From an uncultured Clostridia bacterium (GTDB lineage Bacteria; Bacillota; Clostridia; TANB77; CAG-508): 20,159 bases of DNA. This document shows positions 13,147 to 20,159 of the stretch, piece by piece. Numbering within the stretch: the first letter of the stretch is position 1; each line of letters opens with the position of its first letter. Position numbers and translations under genes: made by a program. The DNA is taken from assembly GCA_910589185.1 (NCBI GenBank), contig CAJUSU010000025.1:1-20159 (forward strand). The letters are read 5' to 3'. The notes beneath the pieces are model-generated. The model ran no database searches. It saw only the letters and a list, made by a program, of their open reading frames with translations, and was not told the origin of the DNA.

Positions 13147-15018
13147 ATGTGTAAGCTTTATTCAAAGCCATTTCATACAATTGTATCCTTAGAAAAAGGA
13201 GACAATTGGGAACGGTTTAGGATAACTATTCATTTGCCATTAGTTGATGGCTGGTTCGAAAGAGTAAGGTTAAATGTCATCGGAAGCGAGAGTTTTAACT
13301 TAAATGGGGTGACATATGATATTTGCCACAAGAAAAATAACGAGACATATGCCATTTTCGAGGGAGAAGTTACCTTGGAAACAAGTGCACTCTATTATTA
13401 TTACATTTCTTATAAATGTAATGGGGTGTATAGGGTTCTTAAGAGAGAAGACATTAGTCAAGACCAAACTATTACCAAGCAGGAATGTTTTAAGCTATCA
13501 GCAAGCTTTAGCGCTCCTGAATGGGCAAAAGGTGCAATTATGTACCAAATATTTCCAGACCGGTTTTACCGTAATGCATCAGTAAAAATACCAGAAATTC
13601 AAGGAAGAAGGGTGATGACAGACTGGGAAGAAAAAGTTCCTTTGGGGCCTAACGAAGCAGGAGAATGGAATACAGAGTTCTATGGAGGTAATCTTTTAGG
13701 GATAATTGATAAATTAGACTACATTCAAAGTCTCAGTGTATCTGTTATCTACCTAAATCCGATTTGCTATGGACAGTCAAATCATTTATATGATACGATT
13801 GATTATACTCAAGTGGATCCGTTCCTGGGCACGAAGGAAGATTTGAAGAAGTTATGCAAAGAAGCACACAAAAGGGGGATTAGGATTATCCTAGATGGTG
13901 TTTTCAATCATACTGGTAACAGAAGTATTTATTTTGACCAGTTTGCAGAACATGGAGATAAAGGAGCATATCATAATCCGAATTCGCCCTACAAAAACTT
14001 TTATCGGCAGACATGGCATAATGGAACCAAGTACTTTAATTTTTGGTGGGGACATAAGACCCTTCCAGAATGTGATACTTTATCAGAAGAGTGGATAGAG
14101 TATGTTACAGGAGTAGGCGGTGTCATTGACCGGTGGTTTGAATGTGGCATTGACGGAATTAGATTGGATGTTGCTGATGAACTCTCGGATTTGATGATTG
14201 AGAGAATCCTTTTGGCAGTAAGAAGAAATAAGCCAGACGGTTTCCTTTTTGGAGAACAATGGGATAATCCAATGAGGAGAAACAGGGGATTCCTTAAGTC
14301 TGGAAAAGGCATGCATTCTATCATGAACTATCATTTGATTAGTCCATTAATTGGGTACTACAATTATCAAAATATGCAAGACCTGAGCAATACGCTAAAC
14401 GAAATTTTCACAGAGTACCCTAAAGATACCATTGACACCATGATGAATTTTACTTCTACGCATGATATTTCACGGGCGATTGAGCTATTTGCAACCAATT
14501 CGTTTAATCCCAGAAAAGGCCATAGTTGGGACTTAGATTATGGTAATGCATCAGAATTTGTTAAAAACCATAGCCTGACAAAGGAGGAATATAAATTCGG
14601 CAAGGAAAAACTGAAAAGTTATTTAGTTGCACTTGCATTTCTTCCTGGGATTTTCTCGATTTTTTATGGAGACGAAGTGGGACTGCAAGGAATTCATAAC
14701 TTAGCCAACAGAGCTCCGTTTCCGTGGGGAAAAGAGGACCAAGACCTACTATCCTATTTTCGGAAGATGTTAGCAGCAAGGTCAAAATGTGAGTTCTTGA
14801 AAACAGCAGAGTGTAAGATAAAGGAAATTTCCAAAGAGCACTTTGTATATGAGAGAATTTCTGAGGGGACATCTCTTCTTGTAGTTGCAAGCAGAACGCA
14901 TCATGAAACCAATCTGCATCTTCCAAAAGAGTATCAAAATGCAGAGGTTATTTTCAGCGTTGGAGAGATTGGACAAGAAAGGCTTATGCCATATGGAGCC
15001 ATTGTTTTAAGGAAATGA
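13147..15018 (+). CDS. GH13 alpha-glucan hydrolase (neopullulanase/cyclomaltodextrinase-like)
   Basis: This alpha-amylase superfamily enzyme has 623 residues. An N-terminal beta domain (about 1-120) resembles the carbohydrate-binding part of neopullulanase-type enzymes and precedes the barrel, which starts at WAKGAIMYQIFPDRFYR. The four GH13 regions are complete: DGVFNH (250-255), GIRLDVADEL with nucleophile Asp341, FGEQWD with acid/base Glu370, and FTSTHD with Asp440. The C-terminal beta domain runs from about 545 to the end. There is no signal peptide, so it probably acts inside the cell on maltodextrins, cyclodextrins or pullulan fragments. Ribosome-binding site AAGGAGGG is 7 nt from ATG. 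It is monocistronic. Its base composition is higher in GC (25/60 and 28/60 in two lines counted by hand) than the neighbouring cassette. The exact substrate is uncertain. Confidence 0.9.
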   Translation: MCKLYSKPFHTIVSLEKGDNWERFRITIHLPLVDGWFERVRLNVIGSESFNLNGVTYDICHKKNNETYAIFEGEVTLETSALYYYYISYKCNGVYRVLKREDISQDQTITKQECFKLSASFSAPEWAKGAIMYQIFPDRFYRNASVKIPEIQGRRVMTDWEEKVPLGPNEAGEWNTEFYGGNLLGIIDKLDYIQSLSVSVIYLNPICYGQSNHLYDTIDYTQVDPFLGTKEDLKKLCKEAHKRGIRIILDGVFNHTGNRSIYFDQFAEHGDKGAYHNPNSPYKNFYRQTWHNGTKYFNFWWGHKTLPECDTLSEEWIEYVTGVGGVIDRWFECGIDGIRLDVADELSDLMIERILLAVRRNKPDGFLFGEQWDNPMRRNRGFLKSGKGMHSIMNYHLISPLIGYYNYQNMQDLSNTLNEIFTEYPKDTIDTMMNFTSTHDISRAIELFATNSFNPRKGHSWDLDYGNASEFVKNHSLTKEEYKFGKEKLKSYLVALAFLPGIFSIFYGDEVGLQGIHNLANRAPFPWGKEDQDLLSYFRKMLAARSKCEFLKTAECKIKEISKEHFVYERISEGTSLLVVASRTHHETNLHLPKEYQNAEVIFSVGEIGQERLMPYGAIVLRK

Positions 15019-15045
15019 TGTAGTAAATTTAAGTGTTACACTAGA

Positions 15046-15071
15046 AGGCCACCAAAGTTTGGTGGCTTTTT
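15046..15071 (+). terminator. Intrinsic terminator after the GH13 gene
   Basis: GCCACCAAA (15048-15056) and TTTGGTGGC (15058-15066) form a strong stem followed by T5. Confidence 0.92.
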
Positions 15072-15110
15072 AGCTGTTTCAATATATTTCTTAAAAACAC
15101 CTTAACCCCT

Positions 15111-15138
15111 TTTACAATATGCAAAAGTATGATATAAT
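15111..15138 (+). promoter_or_regulatory. Promoter of the serpin-ftsY-UPF0182 unit
   Basis: TTTACA (15111-15116) and a perfect TATAAT (15133-15138) are separated by 16 nt, 33 nt before the serpin start. No terminator is seen between the serpin, ftsY and the UPF0182 gene. Confidence 0.7.
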
Positions 15139-15171
15139 AGGAAAAATTTATAAACAAAGGAGAAAATAAAT

Positions 15172-16491
15172 ATGTTGTTTGAAGAAGAGCCAAAGAAAAA
15201 AGAAATTAAATTATCTGCTATTATTATTACAGCAGTAATTATATTTGTTGTTATATTAGTTATTATGGCAATTGTTATTTTAGGAGGTTCTAATAAAGAG
15301 CCTAGTCAACCAATTGTCAATAACAATATTGTTCAAAATAATGATGTGGAGAATACAGATATACCAGTTCAAATAACACAAGAAATTTCAGAATTTCCAA
15401 TTGACTTTTTGAAATTAGAAAATCAAAAACAAAATATGATATATAGTCCACTATCTATTAAATATGCTTTGAACATGCTAAATGAAGGCGCAAGTGGTAA
15501 TACAAAAAAGCAAATAGATAATGTAATTGGGGAAATGCAACTAACGAAATATTCCAATAAAGATAATGTATTATCTTTTGCAAATGCTATTTATATTAGA
15601 AATGATTATAAACAATATATGAAAGAAAGTTATCAAAACACATTGATACAAAAATATAATGCTGAAGTTAATTATGATACTTTTGAAAATGCGCGAAATG
15701 TCAACCAATGGATTGAAAATAAGACAATGGGCATTATTAAAAATATGTTACAAGATAATCAAATGAGAATGAATAGAATTCTTTTGATTAATGCATTAGC
15801 AATTGATATGGAATGGCAAACTGCATTTACTCCTGAGAAGACTCATGGAGAAGAATTTAATTTAGAAGATGGTAGTAAAATGGTAGCTACTATGATGCAA
15901 AGAGAAAGTAAAAGAGAAGATGTTTCTTACTATAAAGATACTAATATGACAGCAATTTCTATGGATTTGAAACAATATGATGATACACAATTGGAATTTA
16001 TAGCAATTATGCCAAATGAAAATTTATCAGACTATATCAAAAATATTAAAATGAATGACATGAATCAAGTTATTAAGAAGCTAAAACCAGCATCCCAAGC
16101 AAATGCAGGAATAGAAATTAAAGTACCTAAGTTTTCTTTTGATTATTCTTTAAAATTAAAACAGGACCTCATGAGCTTAGGGATTATAGATGCCTTTAAC
16201 AGTAGCTTAGCTAATTTTTCTAATATGGCAGATACAGATTTTCATGTGAGTGATGCTCTTCACAAAGCAGATATTGATTTTTCAGAAGAAGGTGTAAAAG
16301 CAGCAGCTGTTACAATATTTGCGATAAAAGATAATGCTATGATAAGAGAAGAAGAACCAGAAGAAGTTAAGTTTGACAGACCATTTATGTATATGATTAG
16401 AGATAAAAAGACAGATGAAATATGGTTTATAGGAACTGTGTATCAACCAAATTCTTGGGAGAAAGACAAAGTAGACTATCAGGCAAGATAA
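15172..16491 (+). CDS. Membrane-anchored serpin
   Basis: Serpins are suicide-type protease inhibitors, uncommon in bacteria. This 439-residue protein has a short lysine-containing cytoplasmic start, one transmembrane helix (about 14-38), a flexible Asn-rich linker (about 40-70) and an extracytoplasmic serpin domain. Serpin blocks are NMIYSPLSIKYALNMLNEGA (88-107), NALAIDMEWQTAF (207-219), HKADIDFSEEG (364-374) and FDRPFMYMIRDKKTDEIWFIGTV (401-423). The hinge EEGVKAAAVT (372-381) keeps the small-residue run of inhibitory serpins, but P14 is Val rather than the usual Thr/Ser. Counting from the hinge puts P1 at Asn388. The loop before the EVKF strand is about five residues longer than in alpha-1-antitrypsin, so Met390 or Arg392 could be the real P1. 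It has a good promoter and ribosome-binding site (AAGGAG, 9 nt from ATG), and ftsY follows after 14 nt. Confidence 0.92.
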   Translation: MLFEEEPKKKEIKLSAIIITAVIIFVVILVIMAIVILGGSNKEPSQPIVNNNIVQNNDVENTDIPVQITQEISEFPIDFLKLENQKQNMIYSPLSIKYALNMLNEGASGNTKKQIDNVIGEMQLTKYSNKDNVLSFANAIYIRNDYKQYMKESYQNTLIQKYNAEVNYDTFENARNVNQWIENKTMGIIKNMLQDNQMRMNRILLINALAIDMEWQTAFTPEKTHGEEFNLEDGSKMVATMMQRESKREDVSYYKDTNMTAISMDLKQYDDTQLEFIAIMPNENLSDYIKNIKMNDMNQVIKKLKPASQANAGIEIKVPKFSFDYSLKLKQDLMSLGIIDAFNSSLANFSNMADTDFHVSDALHKADIDFSEEGVKAAAVTIFAIKDNAMIREEEPEEVKFDRPFMYMIRDKKTDEIWFIGTVYQPNSWEKDKVDYQAR

Positions 16492-16505
16492 AGAAGGAGA
16501 AGAAA

Positions 16506-17411
16506 ATGGGTTTTTTCGATAAGTTAAAACAAGGATTAAGCAAAACGAAAAGTTCATTTGATGAAAAAATGAACAATGTTTTCAGTAATTTTAGAAAAGT
16601 AGATGAAGAATTGCTAGAAGAATTAGAAGAGGCACTGATTATGTCAGATGTAGGAGTAGAAACATCTACTAGAATTATTGGAAATTTAAGAGAAAGAATA
16701 AAAAAAGAGAAAATAGAAGATGAAGAGGGCGTAAAAAATGCATTAAGAGAAGAAATACAAAAAATTTTAGACGAAGTAGACAATTCTTTACATTTAGAAA
16801 CAAATCCTTCTGTTATTTTAGTAGTTGGTGTAAATGGAGTAGGGAAAACTACCTCTATTGGAAAAATAGCAAATCGTTTAAAACAAGATGGAAAAAAAGT
16901 AGTAATAGCAGCAGCAGATACTTTTAGAGCGGCAGCTGTAGAACAATTAGAAATTTGGGCTAATCGTGCTAATTGCGAAATTGTTAAGAAGGAAGAAGGA
17001 ACAGACCCGGCTTCTGTTGTATATGATGCTATTCAAATTACAAAGAAGGAACAAGCAGATGTCTTAATTTGCGATACAGCAGGAAGATTGCATAATAAAA
17101 AATATCTTATGGATGAGCTTATAAAAATTAAAAAAGTAATTGATAAGGAACTACCAAATGCAGCAAAAGAAGTATTAATGGTATTAGATGCCACTACTGG
17201 ACAAAATGCTATTTCACAAGTAAAAGCATTTAAAGAAACAGTAGATATTAATGGCTTGATTTTAACAAAATTAGATGGAACAGCAAAGGGCGGAGTAGTG
17301 ATTGGAATTGTAGCAGAAAACAAAATGCCAGTAAAATTTGTTGGTGTAGGAGAACAAATAGATGATATGCAAGTATTTGAAAGTGAAGATTTTGTTAAAG
17401 CATTAATTTAG
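16506..17411 (+). CDS. ftsY: Signal recognition particle receptor FtsY
   Basis: FtsY is the membrane-associated SRP GTPase that docks ribosomes carrying membrane proteins at the translocon. The protein has 301 residues. A short N-terminal segment, MGFFDKLKQGLSKTK, replaces the acidic A domain of longer homologues and can form the amphipathic membrane-binding helix. A four-helix N domain (about 20-90) precedes the G domain: GVNGVGKTT (108-116), DTFRAAAVEQL (138-148), DTAGR (190-194), TKLDGTAKGG (254-263) and GVGEQIDDM (280-288). ATG 16506 was chosen because AAGGAG (16494-16499) lies 6 nt upstream. An upstream in-frame start at 16422 would overlap the serpin. ffh is not adjacent. Confidence 0.97.
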   Translation: MGFFDKLKQGLSKTKSSFDEKMNNVFSNFRKVDEELLEELEEALIMSDVGVETSTRIIGNLRERIKKEKIEDEEGVKNALREEIQKILDEVDNSLHLETNPSVILVVGVNGVGKTTSIGKIANRLKQDGKKVVIAAADTFRAAAVEQLEIWANRANCEIVKKEEGTDPASVVYDAIQITKKEQADVLICDTAGRLHNKKYLMDELIKIKKVIDKELPNAAKEVLMVLDATTGQNAISQVKAFKETVDINGLILTKLDGTAKGGVVIGIVAENKMPVKFVGVGEQIDDMQVFESEDFVKALI

Positions 17412-17448
17412 AAAATAAATTTTGTTAAGTTGGAAAGGAGAATTCAGA

Positions 17449-20159
17449 TTGGAAGAACAAAATAAATCAATAAATACAAAAGAAAATTCAAATAACCAAC
17501 CGAAAAAAGGAAAGAAAAGAAAATGGATAGTATTAGCATTTTTGCTATTAGCAATAATTGTATTGTATATTATTTATAGAGGAGAATATTTAGAAACATT
17601 AGAATTAGGACAAGAATATTTAAGTATTTTTTGGCAAAATCTAACTTATCGATTTGCCACGTTTGGTATTACTTTTGTACTTTTATATTTTATGATATAT
17701 GCAACCAATAGGAGCATAAAAAAAGGTTTATTACCATTTTTTGAGCAAGAAAAAAAGCCTATGCCTAAAATGCCAAATAAATCCATAGCATTTATACTTT
17801 CCATTATTATCAGCTTTGTTACTACAAACATTATCATGGAAAAACTAATGTTATTTATGAATAGTGCAGCATTTGAAATGACTGACCCAGTATTGGGGTA
17901 TGACATTGGTTACTTTATTTTTGGACAACCATTTATTAAATTTTTAATTCAATATGGATTATTTATTGTAGTTGGACTAACTATCTACACAGTGGTTTAC
18001 TATATACTTACCTTTAATTTATTCTTTGAAGGAGTTGATAGAGAGACCTTAAAGAAAAGTTCTCTTATCAAGTTACTTTGTAGAAATGTTGTTTTAATAG
18101 CTTTTTTAGTAGCAGGATATATTTTTATAGAAACACATAATGTAGGACTTCAAAGATTTATTAATTTAAATGAAATTGACAATTATGCTTTATATGGAGC
18201 TGGAATTTCAGAGGTTACTATCAAATTATGGGGATACCGCATTTTAAGCATTGTTATTATTATTGCAGTATTAAGTGCAGTAAGAGCTTTTAAAAAGCAA
18301 AACACCAAAAGAGTTATCTTGTCACTAGCAACAGTACCAACATATTTAATTGGCATGTTATTAGTTTTAGTAGTATTTGAAGTAATATTTGTTAACTCTA
18401 ATGCTTTAGATAAACAGCAAGAGTATATTAAAGAAAACATCAATTATACCAAACAAGCTTATGGCATTCATATTGATGAGATTAATTTAGGAGAAAGTGA
18501 AACTATTACTGCAGAAAAAGTAGAACAAAATGAAGAAACCATCAATAATATTGCTATGATAGATAAAGAAACTGTTTTAAAGAACTTAAATACTTTACAA
18601 ACTAATAAAGGATATTATACATATGGTACAACGCAAATTGCAAGCTATCGTGTCAATGGAGTGCAGCAATTAGTATATATATCTCCTAGAGAGATTAGTA
18701 GCTCAACAAGAACTTATAATAACAAAACATATGAATATACACATGGTTATGGTGTTATTCTTACATCAGCTACATCAGTAGACGAAAAAGGAAATTTAAT
18801 AGATTTGCAAAAAGATTATGCAAGCCATTCAAATGACATTGTTTCTATTAATCAACCAAGAATTTATTTTGGATTAGAAACTAATGACACTGTAGTAACA
18901 AATAGTAAAGATAAAAAAGAATTTGATTATCCAATTGCAGAATCTACTAAAGCAGAGAATGCAACAAATACTTATAATGGAAATGCTGGATTGAGTTTGA
19001 ACTTTTTAGATAGATTTATTTTGGCTATCAAAGAAAAAGACTTAAAACTTGCATTCTCAGGAAATGTAGATAAAGATAGTAAAATATTAATTAATCGTAA
19101 TATTGTAGAAAGAGCAAAAACTTTATTGCCTTATATTTTATATGATGAAGAACCATACTTAGTAACAAATAAAGATGGAAAATTAGTATGGGTATTAGAT
19201 GGATATACAACTTCTAATAATTATCCATACTCACAAAGAATAACTTTGCAAGAACAAAGTATTTTAGATAAATTAGAATTAAACTATATTAGAAATTCAG
19301 TTAAAGTATTAATAGATAGCTATGATGGAACGATTCAATTTTACATCACAGATAGAACTGATCCGATTATTATGGCTTATCAAAAAATGTATCCAGATTT
19401 ATTTGTAGACAAAGATGAAAACATTTCAGCAGATATTAGTAGTCAATTTGTATACCCAGAATTTCTATATAATGTACAAGCACAAATTATGCAAAGATAT
19501 CATAACATTCAAACTGATGTACTATATCGTGAAGATGATGTTTGGAAAATAGCCACACATAATACTAGCAAGGTTTTATCAAAAACAGGAACAATCATGA
19601 AACCATATTATACTATGGTAAAAACAGTTAATAATGATAAACCTACCTTAGGTTTAGTATTGCCATATACTCCATATGAAAAGCAAAATCTAACAGCTTA
19701 TTTGATAGGAACTTGTGAAAATGGAGAAAAGAAATTAACATTATATAAATATCCAACAGATAGTAATGTTTTAGGACCAATGCAAATTGATACACAATTA
19801 GAGCAAGATGAAAGAATTTCAAAAGAGATTGCGAGCCTCAATGTAGCAGGAACTAAAATTAGTAAAAATATGATCATTGTTCCAATTAATAACTCATTAC
19901 TATATGTAGAAACAATTTATCAACAAGATATTAATGAAGAAAACTCTACACCAATGTTAAAGAAAATTGTGGTAGCATCTGGTAATAAAGTGGCAATTGG
20001 AAATGATTTAAAAGAAGCTTTAGATAATTTATTGTCACAAGATGCAGTAGATATTGAAGTGGAAAGTACAGATACAATAGAAGGTTTAGTTCAAGCAATT
20101 GTAAAAGCAAATGGAAATTTGAAAAAGTCTAATCAAAATAACAACTGGGAAATGATAGG
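17449..20159 (+). CDS. UPF0182 family large membrane protein, 3' end outside the window
   Basis: The reading frame is open from TTG 17449 to the window end (903 codons and two bases), so the gene is partial. A basic N-terminus (KKGKKRKW) precedes about seven transmembrane helices within the first 310 residues (for example 26-43, 68-84, 113-130 and 164-187). The family block DPVLGYDIGYFIFGQPF is at 146-162. A long extracytoplasmic part follows, with GYYTYGTTQIASYRVNGVQQLVYISPREI, NQPRIYFGL and VLPYTPYEKQNLTAYL segments typical of UPF0182. The family has no established function. The start is TTG, 8 nt after AAAGGAG (17434-17440), 37 nt after the ftsY stop, so it is probably co-transcribed with ftsY and the serpin. 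Given the family's length of about 900 residues, little is missing. Confidence 0.93.
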   Translation, partial: MEEQNKSINTKENSNNQPKKGKKRKWIVLAFLLLAIIVLYIIYRGEYLETLELGQEYLSIFWQNLTYRFATFGITFVLLYFMIYATNRSIKKGLLPFFEQEKKPMPKMPNKSIAFILSIIISFVTTNIIMEKLMLFMNSAAFEMTDPVLGYDIGYFIFGQPFIKFLIQYGLFIVVGLTIYTVVYYILTFNLFFEGVDRETLKKSSLIKLLCRNVVLIAFLVAGYIFIETHNVGLQRFINLNEIDNYALYGAGISEVTIKLWGYRILSIVIIIAVLSAVRAFKKQNTKRVILSLATVPTYLIGMLLVLVVFEVIFVNSNALDKQQEYIKENINYTKQAYGIHIDEINLGESETITAEKVEQNEETINNIAMIDKETVLKNLNTLQTNKGYYTYGTTQIASYRVNGVQQLVYISPREISSSTRTYNNKTYEYTHGYGVILTSATSVDEKGNLIDLQKDYASHSNDIVSINQPRIYFGLETNDTVVTNSKDKKEFDYPIAESTKAENATNTYNGNAGLSLNFLDRFILAIKEKDLKLAFSGNVDKDSKILINRNIVERAKTLLPYILYDEEPYLVTNKDGKLVWVLDGYTTSNNYPYSQRITLQEQSILDKLELNYIRNSVKVLIDSYDGTIQFYITDRTDPIIMAYQKMYPDLFVDKDENISADISSQFVYPEFLYNVQAQIMQRYHNIQTDVLYREDDVWKIATHNTSKVLSKTGTIMKPYYTMVKTVNNDKPTLGLVLPYTPYEKQNLTAYLIGTCENGEKKLTLYKYPTDSNVLGPMQIDTQLEQDERISKEIASLNVAGTKISKNMIIVPINNSLLYVETIYQQDINEENSTPMLKKIVVASGNKVAIGNDLKEALDNLLSQDAVDIEVESTDTIEGLVQAIVKANGNLKKSNQNNNWEMI

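Noticed and set aside
14001..14334. Minus-strand open frames inside the GH13 gene
   Set aside because: The GH13 frame contains all four catalytic regions without interruption. The antisense frames lack ribosome-binding sites and recognisable motifs.
16422..16505. Upstream in-frame start for ftsY
   Set aside because: It would overlap the serpin coding end. ATG 16506 follows AAGGAG and gives the family MGFFDKLK start.
1..20159. CRISPR arrays, insertion sequences, riboswitches and rRNA
   Set aside because: No regularly spaced repeats, transposase genes, recognisable riboswitch leaders or rRNA segments were seen.

Overview
The window is AT-rich DNA with strong Shine-Dalgarno sequences and TTGnnn/TATAAT-type promoters. 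It encodes a germination protease (gpr), which is found only in endospore formers. This points to a low-GC, spore-forming Bacillota, most likely a member of the Clostridia. The species cannot be told from the sequence.

Layout. (1) 1-1500: the 3' part of tRNA-Asn with a terminator, a small three-helix membrane protein, and a convergent minus-strand pair (zinc-ribbon/TM2 protein, DUF2752 protein). (2) 1542-9086: a mostly co-oriented core block of murB (cell wall), a membrane-attached YvcK-type protein with an unusual basic tail, a glycogen-debranching enzyme, ruvC (Holliday junction resolvase), holA (DNA polymerase III delta) and gpr. The debranching gene and holA are each interrupted by what looks like one extra A. 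Between ruvC and holA lies a 74-nt element made of two inverted, almost identical 31-nt palindromic units. (3) 9101-9808: a convergent TraX-family membrane protein whose predicted promoter leaves no leader. (4) 9949-12812: a very AT-rich four-gene cassette with one apparent promoter and one strong terminator. It encodes a nucleoside 2-deoxyribosyltransferase-like enzyme, a short-chain dehydrogenase-like protein that has lost its catalytic lysine, an unrecognised protein and an APH-fold kinase. This is the best candidate for an undescribed pathway. (5) 12887-12962: tRNA-Thr(CGT), minus strand. (6) 13147-15018: a GH13 alpha-glucan hydrolase with visibly higher GC than its neighbours. (7) 15172-20159: a membrane-anchored serpin, ftsY (SRP receptor) and a large UPF0182 membrane protein that runs off the window, probably one transcription unit.

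How the genes fit together. The two glucan-active enzymes suggest intracellular alpha-glucan or maltodextrin turnover. murB and the YvcK-like protein fit the usual link between cell-wall precursor supply and central carbon metabolism. The rapZ and whiA neighbours usual for yvcK are absent. The serpin-ftsY-UPF0182 unit is envelope-related. The four-gene cassette looks like small-molecule (nucleoside or sugar) chemistry. Its product cannot be named from the sequence.
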